Shown here in pieces: positions 34,860-43,064 of a DNA stretch of 64,000 nucleotides. A program made the position numbers and the translations under genes. This DNA comes from Gammaproteobacteria bacterium. Lineage in GTDB: Bacteria; Pseudomonadota; Gammaproteobacteria; Pseudomonadales; UBA5518. Each line of letters opens with the position of its first letter. Within the stretch, counting starts at the first letter, position 1. The stretch spans positions 558,001-622,000 of the forward strand of contig JADKDK010000001.1 in the NCBI GenBank assembly GCA_016718385.1. The letters run 5' to 3'. The notes beneath the pieces are model-generated. The model did no database searches. It had not been told where the DNA came from and saw only the letters and a program-made list of their open reading frames with translations.

Positions 34860-36073
34860 GCGCGCTGCATGGCGATGAAATCGTCGATGGTCTGGTACAC
34901 GTACTGGCAATCCTCGAGGGTCATCGTGGGGTGGCAGGGCAGCATGAGGCCGTGGCGCATCACGCGCTCGGCATTCGGACAGCCTTCCGGGTCCACGCGG
35001 AACTTCACCTTCTCCATCATCGGCTGCAGCGCGGTGTGTCCGGACATGATCACGCGGGTGAAGATGCCGTTGGTTTCCAGGTGCATCTGCAGCGCGCGAC
35101 GGCTCCAGCCGAGCTCCGGGCGCAACTGGATCGGGTAGCAGATCCAGGTGGTGAAAACATCATCCAGCACGCGCGGCTTGATGAAGATATCGGCGCGCTT
35201 GTCCATGTATTGCGTGTGCAGGTCGAAGCGCTCCTGGCGCAATTTCGTGAACAGGTCCAGCTTGTTCAGCTGCTCGTGACCGAAGGCCGCGCCGGCCTCG
35301 TTCGGGATGAAGCCGTAGGCGATTTCCTCGAAGATGAACAGGCCGTCGTATTCGATATCGCCGAGGTTTTCCAGGAAGCGGCCATCGCTGTCGTTCTTGC
35401 GCGTGCCGTGCATGAACTTCTCGGAGGAGCGGCCCCAGGCGCGCAGCATCAGCGCGCGATCCCACAGTTTCGGATCGTTTACCGCGATCAGGCCGCCATT
35501 GCCCAGGCAGGTGATGATGTGGAAGATCGAGAAGCTGGTCACGCTGATGTCGCTGCGATTGCCGGCCGGCGTGCCGCGGTAGGTGCCGCCGAGCGTGTCG
35601 CAGCTGTCCTCGATGATCTTCAGGCCGTGCTTGTCGGCCAGGGCGCGCAGACGGTCCCAGTCCGGCATGCCGCCGACCAGGCTCGGGATCAGCAGCGCCT
35701 TCGTGAGCGGCGTAATGTTGCGTTCGATCTTGTCGATATCGACCTGGTAGGTGTCGGGCTCCACGTCGACCAGCACCGGCACATGGCCATTGAGCACGAT
35801 GCAGGAGATGTCGGTGCCGAAGGTGAGCGTCGGCGTGATGATCTCCGATCCGGGCGGCAGGTCGAGCAGGCGCACGGCAACCAGCAGGGCGGAGCTGCCG
35901 GAGTTCACCATCACGCCGTATTCCTTGCCGAGCAGCTTCGCGCAGCGGCTCTCGAAGGTCTGCACCTGCGTGCCGACCGACATGCCGGTCTGCATCACGT
36001 TGACGACCGCGTCGATTTCCTTCTGGTCGATCATGGCGCCGCCGTAGCGGACTTCGCGTGGGGGTATTCTCAT
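34856..36073 (-). CDS. DegT/DnrJ/EryC1-fold PLP enzyme with His replacing the Schiff-base Lys (ColD/RfbH-like)
   Basis: 405 residues from ATG 36073 after a GAGG ribosome site. Fold type I motifs: GTQVQTFESRCAKLLG, NSGSSALLVAVRLL, TPTLTF and IIEDSCDTLGG. At the lysine position the sequence reads SFSIFHIITCLGNGG, so His stands where aminotransferases have Lys. That change marks the deoxysugar 3-dehydratases ColD and E1, which keep PMP unbound. It may therefore dehydrate rather than transaminate. It is unusual to find it heading a ferredoxin/P450 operon; a sugar or other vicinal hydroxy substrate is possible. Confidence 0.9.
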   Translation of the reverse strand: MRIPPREVRYGGAMIDQKEIDAVVNVMQTGMSVGTQVQTFESRCAKLLGKEYGVMVNSGSSALLVAVRLLDLPPGSEIITPTLTFGTDISCIVLNGHVPVLVDVEPDTYQVDIDKIERNITPLTKALLIPSLVGGMPDWDRLRALADKHGLKIIEDSCDTLGGTYRGTPAGNRSDISVTSFSIFHIITCLGNGGLIAVNDPKLWDRALMLRAWGRSSEKFMHGTRKNDSDGRFLENLGDIEYDGLFIFEEIAYGFIPNEAGAAFGHEQLNKLDLFTKLRQERFDLHTQYMDKRADIFIKPRVLDDVFTTWICYPIQLRPELGWSRRALQMHLETNGIFTRVIMSGHTALQPMMEKVKFRVDPEGCPNAERVMRHGLMLPCHPTMTLEDCQYVYQTIDDFIAMQRA

Positions 36074-36110
36074 GGTGCCTCGTCCTCGGTGCGAAAGGTT
36101 GGTCGTGGAT

Positions 36111-36171
36111 CTGTCACGAGTGCAAGTGACAGCATGGGCCGGAATTATGCGCGCACGCCCGGCGCTTTCGA
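36111..36171 (-). promoter_or_regulatory. Promoter with CTGTCAC-N8-GTGACAG operator
   Basis: A perfect 7-bp inverted repeat (36111-36117, 36126-36132) lies in the 5' region of the minus-strand PLP/P450 operon. Upstream on that strand are CATAAT (complement of 36144-36149) and TCGAAA (complement of 36166-36171), 16 bases apart. The palindrome sits just after the predicted transcription start, a repressor position. Confidence 0.45.
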
Positions 36172-36282
36172 GGCCCATCGGGTTCAACAGGGGGACATTG
36201 CAGCTCAGATGGTTTAAGTTTGGGTCCACCATTGATGGCACCGGGAGCTGGACGTGCAGAAATCCGCGGAAGGGGAGGCCTG

Positions 36283-37353
36283 ATGGCAGGGCAGAATCCG
36301 CGCCACCCGCCACAGGGCGTTCCGGCCCAATTCGCGCTGACGCTGCTGCAGGAGGTGGCGGCGATCGGGCGTGACCCGGCTGGCCTGCTCGCGTCTCTCG
36401 GCCTGCCGTTCACGCAGGGGGATCTGGTTGCGGGCCGGATGCAGGTCATTTCGGATCATCACTTCGTGCAGCTCTACGGCGAGTGCATCACGGTGCTCTC
36501 GGCGCATGCCAATCGCGAACGCGACCTGCCGCCCATGAGCAAGGACGAGGTCGACATGCTCTGCTATTGCGTGATCACCTGCGCCACGCTGGAGGAGGTC
36601 ATCGAACGCGCGCGGCGCTTCTGCGCCATGCTCGACCACCGCGCGGCCGACCTGTCGCTGGACGTGAACGGTGACGAGGCGGTGTTCCACATGGCCACGC
36701 AGCGCCTGCGCCACAGCGTCAGCGGGCTGCTGACGGACCTGAACGGACTCAGCTTCTACCACCGGCTGTTCGCGTGGCTGATCGGCGAACGCATCCCGGT
36801 GAGCCGCTATGACCTCTACGCCGGGCCGCAGGTCGATCGCGCCACGCTGGAGCGCTTCTTCCAGCAGCCGATCCGGCTGGGTTGCCCCGACAACAGCTTC
36901 AGTTTTTCCGCTCGCCTGCTCGCGAAGCCGGTGGTGCGCAGCTACCAGCGCCTGGTGGAGCGCCTGAGCGTGTTCCCGTTCGACCATCTGCGCGAGCCGC
37001 GCGACGCAGGCCAGTTCGCGGAAGCCGTCGAGCACATCATCACGACGCGCCTCGCGCGCCAGCAGAGCCTGCCGACGCTCGAGCAGTTCGCGAGTGTATT
37101 CAACCTCAGTCGCGCGACATTCCAGCGCCGCTTGCGCGAGGAGGATGTCACGCTCGATGCGATCAAGCAGCGCGTTCGCCTGAAGCTTGCCGAAGAATTG
37201 CTGCATCCGGCAGCGCGCATCAAGGTCAGCGAGGTGGCGCTGCGGCTCGGCTTCAGCGACGTGCGCTCCTTCCGTCGCGCCTTCATCGAATGGACCGGCG
37301 ATACGCCGGACGAGTGGCGGCGGCGCAATCCGGCGACCCCGCGCAGCGATTGA
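36283..37353 (+). CDS. AraC family transcriptional regulator (arabinose-binding-like N-terminus)
   Basis: 356 residues from ATG 36283, preceded by AGGGGAGG. The N-terminal ligand domain (about 15-210) is of the kind found in OruR/MmsR-like regulators. The C-terminal double HTH covers about 255-345: LEQFASVFNLSRATFQRRL, then VSEVALRLGFSDVRSFRRAF. Divergent from the PLP/P450 operon and upstream of the second P450 operon, so it may control either. No signal or membrane segment. Confidence 0.93.
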   Translation: MAGQNPRHPPQGVPAQFALTLLQEVAAIGRDPAGLLASLGLPFTQGDLVAGRMQVISDHHFVQLYGECITVLSAHANRERDLPPMSKDEVDMLCYCVITCATLEEVIERARRFCAMLDHRAADLSLDVNGDEAVFHMATQRLRHSVSGLLTDLNGLSFYHRLFAWLIGERIPVSRYDLYAGPQVDRATLERFFQQPIRLGCPDNSFSFSARLLAKPVVRSYQRLVERLSVFPFDHLREPRDAGQFAEAVEHIITTRLARQQSLPTLEQFASVFNLSRATFQRRLREEDVTLDAIKQRVRLKLAEELLHPAARIKVSEVALRLGFSDVRSFRRAFIEWTGDTPDEWRRRNPATPRSD

Positions 37354-37363
37354 CGGCTGACGG

Positions 37364-37392
37364 TTGACCCCCGACGAGAATAACGATACGAT
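37364..37392 (+). promoter_or_regulatory. Sigma70-like promoter of the P450/CoA operon
   Basis: TTGACC (37364-37369), 17 bases, TACGAT (37387-37392). The start codon is 35 bases further. TTGAC- and CTGACGG-like repeats precede the -35. The region from 37379 is markedly A/T-rich. Read by eye. Confidence 0.45.
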
Positions 37393-37427
37393 CAGTACCA
37401 TAAATAACACCGCCCCGGGATCCTGCC

Positions 37428-38624
37428 ATGCCGCTCGACTACGATCCATTCTCCGACGCCGCGATGCGCGATCCCTTCCCCCTCTACGCGGCGATGCGCG
37501 CCGAGGGCAGGCCGCATTTCATTCCGCAGTACAACGCCTGGGCCCTTGCGCGCTTCGCCGATGTCTGGGAAGCGAGCATGCACCACGAGGCCGACGTCAC
37601 GTGGACGGCCGGCGCGCTGCCGACGCAGTTGCTGCTCGACGAGCCGGTGCCACACGCCTTTACAACGATGGACGCGCCGGATCACCGCAAGTGGCGCGGG
37701 GTGGTGCGCAGGGAATACACGCCCGAGGGCGTGCGCGCGCACGAGTCGCGCATCCGCACCCTGGTGCGGGAGGTGCTGGAGCCTCTCGTGGCCCGCGGGA
37801 GCTTCGATCTCTATTCGGATTACGCGAACCGCGTGTTCTGCCTCAATTCCGGCTACAACCTCGGGCTGCCGCGCGAGGACGCCATTTCCTGGCGCGCGCT
37901 GATCGACGACATGATCCATCGCGATCGCGGCCAGCGCGGCAGCTCGGAGCGCAACCAGCGCGCGGCCGCCGAACTCGGCGGCTATCTCGCCGAGTACGTG
38001 CAGATGCTGCGCCGCCACCCCGATCGTGCGAGCGGCCACACGGCGGCCTATATGAATACCGAGATCGACGGCAGGCGCCTCGATGACCAGGACATGGTCA
38101 ACCTGCTGATGAACTTTCTCATTGTCGGTTCCGAGACCACGCCGATGGTCTGTGCCGGCGCGCTCTACTACCTGGAGCGGCACCCGGCGCAGAAGGCCGC
38201 GGTGCTCGCGGACCACGCGCTGGTCCAGCAGCTCTTCCTGGAGACGGCGCGCTTCGACCAGCCCACCAACATGCTGTGCCGTCGCGCGGTGCGCGACTTC
38301 ACGCTGGGCGGCGCCGATATCAGCACCGGGCAGGACCTGCTCTACATCTACGCCTCGGCCAACCGTGACGAGGCCGAGTTCGAGCGCGCCGACGAATTCG
38401 ACATCTTCCGCCGCCACGAGCGCGATCTCACCTACGGTGCCGGCGGCCACAAGTGCCTCGGCATGCACCTGGCGACGATGGCCGGGGTGATCGTGATCGA
38501 GGAGTTCCTGAAGGCCGCGGGGGACTACGCGGTGCTCGTCGAGGAGTGCGAGCGTGCCTACGGCGAGCACCTGTCGGGCTTCCTGCACGTGCCGGTACAA
38601 ACAACGACGAAGAGGGAAGCATGA
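37428..38624 (+). CDS. Cytochrome P450
   Basis: 398 residues. I-helix LIVGSETTPM, K-helix ETARF (ExxR), heme loop TYGAGGHKCLGMHLA with Cys343. It lacks the AGxDT of the first P450 (33318) and is clearly a different family. First gene of a 14-gene plus-strand operon; its stop overlaps the dioxygenase start (ATGA). Likely hydroxylates an alicyclic or steroid-like substrate; electrons could come from the ferredoxin at 34579. Confidence 0.95.
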   Translation: MPLDYDPFSDAAMRDPFPLYAAMRAEGRPHFIPQYNAWALARFADVWEASMHHEADVTWTAGALPTQLLLDEPVPHAFTTMDAPDHRKWRGVVRREYTPEGVRAHESRIRTLVREVLEPLVARGSFDLYSDYANRVFCLNSGYNLGLPREDAISWRALIDDMIHRDRGQRGSSERNQRAAAELGGYLAEYVQMLRRHPDRASGHTAAYMNTEIDGRRLDDQDMVNLLMNFLIVGSETTPMVCAGALYYLERHPAQKAAVLADHALVQQLFLETARFDQPTNMLCRRAVRDFTLGGADISTGQDLLYIYASANRDEAEFERADEFDIFRRHERDLTYGAGGHKCLGMHLATMAGVIVIEEFLKAAGDYAVLVEECERAYGEHLSGFLHVPVQTTTKREA

Positions 38625-39586
38625 AGATCTGTGCGCTCGGTTATATCGGCATCGGCGTCCCCGATCCGCGGGCCTGTCTCGATTACGCAACGTCGGTGCT
38701 CGGCCTGATGCCGGCGCGCGCCTGCCCCGGCGAGGACTGGGGCATGCCCGCGGTGCCCGGCAGCGGCCCGGCCAGCGCCGGCAGCGGCATCGCGGCCGAT
38801 GGCAGCGTGTATCTCAAGATGGACGACTGGCAGTGGCGCATCGGGGTGCACCCGCGCGCGGGGCGGGCGGGGCTGATGTACCTGGGGCTGGAAGTGGCGG
38901 GAGCGCTCGAGCTGGAGCAGGCGCTCGCGGAGCTGCGCGCGGCCGGCTGCGAAGCGCGCGCCGGCACCGAGGCCGAGGCGCGTGCGCGCGCGGTGACCGG
39001 CATGGGACACACGCGCGACCCGATGGGCAATGCCATCGAGCTGTTCTATGGCCCGGTCAAGGACCGCAAGTTCGTCTCTCCCGCGGGCATGGAGTTCGTC
39101 GCCGGCGCCCTGGGCGTGGGGCACATCAACCTGCTGGCCGCGCCGCTCGTGGCCGCGCGCGATTTCTACACGCGCGTGCTGGGCTTTCGCCTCACCGACT
39201 TCATCCGTTTCGGCCCGGGCGATTCGGCGAACTTCTTCCACTGCAATGCGCGCCATCACTCGATCGGACTGTTGAAGGTGGGCGATCTCGCCGGCGTGCA
39301 TCACCTGATGCTGGAGGCGCGCGACATCGACATGGTCGGCCGCTGCCTGCAGCGCGTGGAGGAAGCCGGCATCCCGATCACCTCGACGCTCGGGCGTCAC
39401 GCCAACGACCGCATGCTGTCTTTCTACATGGCGAGCCCCTTCGGCTTCGAGGTGGAGATCGGTTGCGAGGGCGTGCGCGTCGATGAGCACTGGACGCCGT
39501 CGGAATTCGTCGAGGGGGATATCTGGGGCCATCGCGGCCTCGATCCCGAGACCATCCAGCGCAACCTCGCGGCCATGGGCGCTTAG
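38621..39586 (+). CDS. Extradiol ring-cleavage dioxygenase, BphC/HsaC type
   Basis: 321 residues, two VOC modules. The metal ligands of type I extradiol enzymes can be placed in the C-terminal module: His168 (GVGHINLL), His 227/228 (GVHHLMLE) and Glu near 278 (GFEVEIG), with a His/Tyr-containing segment between. The N-terminal module lacks ligands, as in BphC. Opens a catechol next to one hydroxyl. Coupled to the P450 by ATGA, so the P450 and dioxygenase probably act on one ring. Confidence 0.92.
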   Translation: MKICALGYIGIGVPDPRACLDYATSVLGLMPARACPGEDWGMPAVPGSGPASAGSGIAADGSVYLKMDDWQWRIGVHPRAGRAGLMYLGLEVAGALELEQALAELRAAGCEARAGTEAEARARAVTGMGHTRDPMGNAIELFYGPVKDRKFVSPAGMEFVAGALGVGHINLLAAPLVAARDFYTRVLGFRLTDFIRFGPGDSANFFHCNARHHSIGLLKVGDLAGVHHLMLEARDIDMVGRCLQRVEEAGIPITSTLGRHANDRMLSFYMASPFGFEVEIGCEGVRVDEHWTPSEFVEGDIWGHRGLDPETIQRNLAAMGA

Positions 39587-39629
39587 GGCTCGCGCCGATA
39601 CAGCAACGAGCAGAGTAGGAGCTGAAACG

Positions 39630-40037
39630 ATGGCAATGCAGTTGCAGAAAGCCGTGCTCGACGCGGGTATCGTCACGCGGGACCTGGGGCGCGCGGCGCG
39701 CTTCTATGGCGAGGTGCTGGGATTGCCGGCGGCGGGCGAGATCGTGATGCCGGGCATCGGGCTGGTGCGCCGCTACGCGGTGGGCGAGAGCACCCTGCGC
39801 ATCTTCCTGCCCGAGACGCTGCCGGTCGAGCAGGAGCACGGCGACGGATTCGCGAGCCGGACCGGCATCCGCTACCTCACGCTCGCGATCGCGAACCTCG
39901 AGCAGACCGTCGCGGCGGTGGCCGCGGCGGGCTTCGGGGTGCCGATGGCACCGAAGGAGCTGCGCCCGGGGGTGCGCGTCGCGCAGATCCAGGACGGCGA
40001 CGGCAATACCATCGAGCTGATGCAGCACGACGCCTGA
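39630..40037 (+). CDS. VOC family protein
   Basis: 135 residues from ATG 39630, with AGGAG upstream. LDAGIVTRDLGRAARFYGEVLG (residues about 8-29) and DGDGNTIELMQ at the C-terminus are the paired metal-site strands of single-module VOC proteins. Possible lyase, isomerase or dioxygenase partner of the preceding extradiol enzyme. Function is not assignable from sequence. Confidence 0.85.
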   Translation: MAMQLQKAVLDAGIVTRDLGRAARFYGEVLGLPAAGEIVMPGIGLVRRYAVGESTLRIFLPETLPVEQEHGDGFASRTGIRYLTLAIANLEQTVAAVAAAGFGVPMAPKELRPGVRVAQIQDGDGNTIELMQHDA

Positions 40038-40050
40038 ACGGGAGAATCGC

Positions 40051-41238
40051 GTGGATTTCGAGTTTTCGCCCGAGGAGCTGGATTTCGTCGCGGATGTGCG
40101 GCGTTTCATCGCCGCGCAAAAGGCCCTGCCGGATGCGGCTGACGTGATGGCGCCGGATCGCGAAGCGGACTCGATGCTCGCCGACAGCCCCGCGCGGCGC
40201 GCCTTCAACCGCCGTCTCGCCGAAGCCGGCTACCTCGGCATGAGCTGGGGGCGCGAATACGGCGGGCAGGAGAAGTCCGGCGTCTACGACTACCTGCTGA
40301 ACGAGGAACTCGCGAGCGTGGGCGCGCCGCTGATCGGCAAGGGCGTGGGCTGCATCGGCAAGACGCTGATCGCGCACGGCTCCGAAAAACTGAAGCGCGA
40401 ATTCCTGCCACGGATCCTGAAGGCGGAGACCGAGTTTGCACTTGGTTATTCGGAGCCTTCCGCCGGATCGGATCTCGCATCGCTGCAATTGAAGGCCGTG
40501 CGCGACGGCGATGACTGGGTGCTGAACGGCCAGAAGTTGTGGACCACCTCGGCGCACTTCGCCGACTGGTACTGGGTCGCGGCGCGCACGGATCCGGACG
40601 CTCCCAAGCACAAGGGCATCAGCGTGTTCCTGCTGCCGATGGATCACCCGGGCCTCACGGTCACGGAGATCCGGACCATGGGCGACCACCGCACCAACCA
40701 GGTGTTCTTCGACGACGTGCGCGTGCCGGGTGACTACCTGGTCGGCAACGCCAACGAGGGTTGGACCTATGTCTGCGAGGCGCTCGACTACGAACGCTTC
40801 ACGATGTTCACCGTGGGCCCGATCCGCGTGAAGTTCGATGCGCTCCTCGAGCTGCTGCGCATCACGCGCCGCGACGGTGTTGCGCTCGCCGACGACCCGC
40901 TGCTGCGCCGCAGCGTCGCGCGTCTAGCCGCCGAGCTGGAGAGCGCGACGATGTTGCAGCGGCGCGTGATCGCCGCCGCGATGAAGGGCGCCGTGCCCAC
41001 GGTGGAAGCGGCGATGTACAAGCTCTACAGCACCGAGCTCGGGCGGCGCATGGCGGATTTCGCTCTCGATGCGCTCGGCCCCGAGGGCCTGCTGCGCCAC
41101 GACGCGCCCGATGCGCCCGCCGCCGGCAAATGGGAGCATTCGTACCGGGCCACGGTCGTGGATACCATCGGCGGCGGATCCTCCGAGGTGCAGAAGAACA
41201 TCATCGCGCGGCGTGGCCTGGGCCTGCCGCTCAGGTAG
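40051..41238 (+). CDS. Acyl-CoA dehydrogenase (one partner of a putative heteromeric enzyme)
   Basis: 395 residues from GTG 40051 after GGGAGA. EYGGQEKSG, FALGYSEPSAGSDLASLQ, LNGQKLWTTSAHFADWYW, NQVFFDDVRVP and GGGSSEVQKNIIARRGLGLP are visible. The C-terminal IGGGSSEVQ form is that of the steroid FadE26/FadE28-type subunit rather than single-gene enzymes. The second dehydrogenase at 41949 is separated only by a TetR gene, so an alpha2beta2 enzyme is likely. Desaturates a CoA ester side chain. Confidence 0.93.
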   Translation: MDFEFSPEELDFVADVRRFIAAQKALPDAADVMAPDREADSMLADSPARRAFNRRLAEAGYLGMSWGREYGGQEKSGVYDYLLNEELASVGAPLIGKGVGCIGKTLIAHGSEKLKREFLPRILKAETEFALGYSEPSAGSDLASLQLKAVRDGDDWVLNGQKLWTTSAHFADWYWVAARTDPDAPKHKGISVFLLPMDHPGLTVTEIRTMGDHRTNQVFFDDVRVPGDYLVGNANEGWTYVCEALDYERFTMFTVGPIRVKFDALLELLRITRRDGVALADDPLLRRSVARLAAELESATMLQRRVIAAAMKGAVPTVEAAMYKLYSTELGRRMADFALDALGPEGLLRHDAPDAPAAGKWEHSYRATVVDTIGGGSSEVQKNIIARRGLGLPLR

Positions 41239-41251
41239 ACGAGGAAATCCC

Positions 41252-41854
41252 GTGAGTCCCCAATCCAGCCAGGGTGCTCCGGCGCGCGGTCGTCCCCGCA
41301 GCCTGGAGTCCGAGCAAGCCATCCTCGACGCCACGATGGAGCTGCTGTCGGAGCTGGGCTATCGCGGCGTGACGGTCGATGCCATCGCCGCGCGCGCCGG
41401 CGCCAGCAAGTCGACGATCTACCGGCGCTGGCCGACCAAGGAGAACCTGGTGATCGCCGCCTTCGGCCAGACGCCGCTCCTGACGCCGCCGCCGCGCGGC
41501 GACGTGATCGAGCAGCTCGTCGAGGTGATCAACCAGTTCGCCCGCGCGATGCAGGACACGCCGCTCGGCGGAGTGCTGCCGGCTCTGGTCGCCGAGCGCG
41601 CCCAGAACCCCTCGCTGGACGAGGCGCTGGGGCCGCTGGTGCGCCAGCGGCGCCAGACGGCCGTCGACATCCTGAAGCAGGCGGTCGCGCGCGGTGAGCT
41701 GCCGCGCGGGATCAACCACGAACTGGCGGTCGATCTGCTCACCGGCCCGGTGTTGCAGCGGATCATGGTGATGGGCCAGAAGACTGACCGGCGTTTCGTG
41801 CGCCAGGTGGTGCAGGTGGTGTGCAACGGGTTGCGCGCCGCGGGGAATGTGTAG
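41252..41854 (+). CDS. TetR/AcrR family regulator
   Basis: 200 residues from GTG 41252, GAGGAAA upstream. HTH at about 40-60 (TVDAIAARAGASKSTIYRRW). The C-terminal ligand domain is unremarkable. It interrupts the two dehydrogenase genes of the operon, suggesting a local repressor that responds to an acyl-CoA intermediate. Its TAG stop lies in the REP palindrome that follows. Confidence 0.93.
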   Translation: MSPQSSQGAPARGRPRSLESEQAILDATMELLSELGYRGVTVDAIAARAGASKSTIYRRWPTKENLVIAAFGQTPLLTPPPRGDVIEQLVEVINQFARAMQDTPLGGVLPALVAERAQNPSLDEALGPLVRQRRQTAVDILKQAVARGELPRGINHELAVDLLTGPVLQRIMVMGQKTDRRFVRQVVQVVCNGLRAAGNV

Positions 41855-41897
41855 GTCTGCATTCATGCAGACATTGTCCTGCTGAAACCGGACCCAC
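41851..41897. repeat. REP pair supplying the TetR stop codon
   Basis: GTAGGTCTGCATTC then ATGCAGACAT (41851-41874) is followed immediately by a decayed inverted arm (41875-41897, TGTCCTGC-TGAA-ACCGGACCCAC). Stop codon TAG is 41852-41854. Same pair layout as 34.8 kb. Confidence 0.68.
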
Positions 41898-41948
41898 CAC
41901 GAGGACGGATCGTCAGGGGCCGGGAACCAAGAAGACGGAGCGAGAGCA

Positions 41949-43064
41949 ATGAACCTGGATTTCTCCGACGAGCAGACGCTGTTGCGCGAGACCGTGCGCA
42001 GTCTGTGCGCCGACCTGCTCGACAGCCAGCAGTTACGTGCCCTGGAGCGTGACGAGGGCGGCTACAGCAGGCGCGTGTGGCATGCGCTCGGCGAGACCGG
42101 CGTGACCGGTGTGCTGGTGCCGGAGTCGCATGGCGGCGTGGGTCTCGGCCTGATCGACTGCGCGATCGTGCACGAGGAACTGGGCCGTTGCCTGGCGCCG
42201 GTGCCGCACATCCCGAGCTGCGTGCTGGCGGCGCGCCTGATCGCGCTGGCGGGCAGCGACGCCCAGCGGCACGGGTGGCTGCCGGCGATCGCCGCCGGCG
42301 AGCGCATCGTGGTGCCGGCGTGGCAGGAGCCGGGCAACTCGGCGGATATCGAGCGCGTTGCGCTCGCCGCGCGGCATGCGCACGGACGTATCGTGCTCGC
42401 GGGCGCGAAGACACTGGTGCCCTTCGCCAACAGTGCCGACGCCCTGCTCGTCATCGCCCGGCTCGACGGGGAGCTCGTCGCGCTGCTCGTCCCGACCCAC
42501 AGCGCCGGGATCAACCTGGTCGATCTGCCCAATCACGCCGGGCAGAAGCTGATGCGCGTGGATTTCGCCGAGGTCGCGGTGGATGCGCAGAACCTGTTCG
42601 ATGGCGCGCCGCTCGCCGAAGCCTGGCAGCGCGCGATGCACGAGACGCTGGTCGCGCTGGCCGCGGAGTCGATCGGCGGCGCCGCGCGCATGCTGGAGAT
42701 GGCCACCGCCTACGCCAAGGAGCGCGTGCAGTTCGGGCAGCCGATCGGCGCCTTCCAGGCGATCGCGCATTACCTCGCGGATGCCGCCACCGAGATCGAG
42801 GGTGTGCGCTGGCTCGTGTACCAGGCCGCGTGGGCGGCCGACACGGGGCGCCCCTTCGAGCAGCTGGCGCTGATGGCGAAGCTGCAGGCCGGCGCGGTCT
42901 TCCGCCGCGCGACGCAGAAGGGCGTGCAGATCCACGGCGGGCTCGGCTTCAGCCTCGATGCCGACCCGCAGCTCTTTTACCGCCGAGCCAAGCACCAGCA
43001 GCTGATGTACTGGGATCGGGCGTACCTGGAGCGGCGCATTGCCGCGGGAGTGTTCGGCGCATGA
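41949..43064 (+). CDS. Acyl-CoA dehydrogenase (second subunit type, FadE29/ChsE2-like)
   Basis: 371 residues. Starts MNLDFSDEQTLLRETVR, has VPESHGGVGLG, MATAYAKERVQFGQPIGAFQ and ends QIHGGLGFSLDADPQLFYRR. The flavin-side motif FALGYSEPSAGS of the partner is weakly represented here (PAWQEPGNSAD), as in the partly degenerate subunit of heteromeric steroid dehydrogenases. Acts with the gene at 40051. The SDR start overlaps its stop (ATGA). Confidence 0.9.
   Translation: MNLDFSDEQTLLRETVRSLCADLLDSQQLRALERDEGGYSRRVWHALGETGVTGVLVPESHGGVGLGLIDCAIVHEELGRCLAPVPHIPSCVLAARLIALAGSDAQRHGWLPAIAAGERIVVPAWQEPGNSADIERVALAARHAHGRIVLAGAKTLVPFANSADALLVIARLDGELVALLVPTHSAGINLVDLPNHAGQKLMRVDFAEVAVDAQNLFDGAPLAEAWQRAMHETLVALAAESIGGAARMLEMATAYAKERVQFGQPIGAFQAIAHYLADAATEIEGVRWLVYQAAWAADTGRPFEQLALMAKLQAGAVFRRATQKGVQIHGGLGFSLDADPQLFYRRAKHQQLMYWDRAYLERRIAAGVFGA

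Noticed and set aside
36220..36282. Longer AraC start at 36220
   Set aside because: No ribosome site; AGGGGAGG lies directly before the ATG at 36283.
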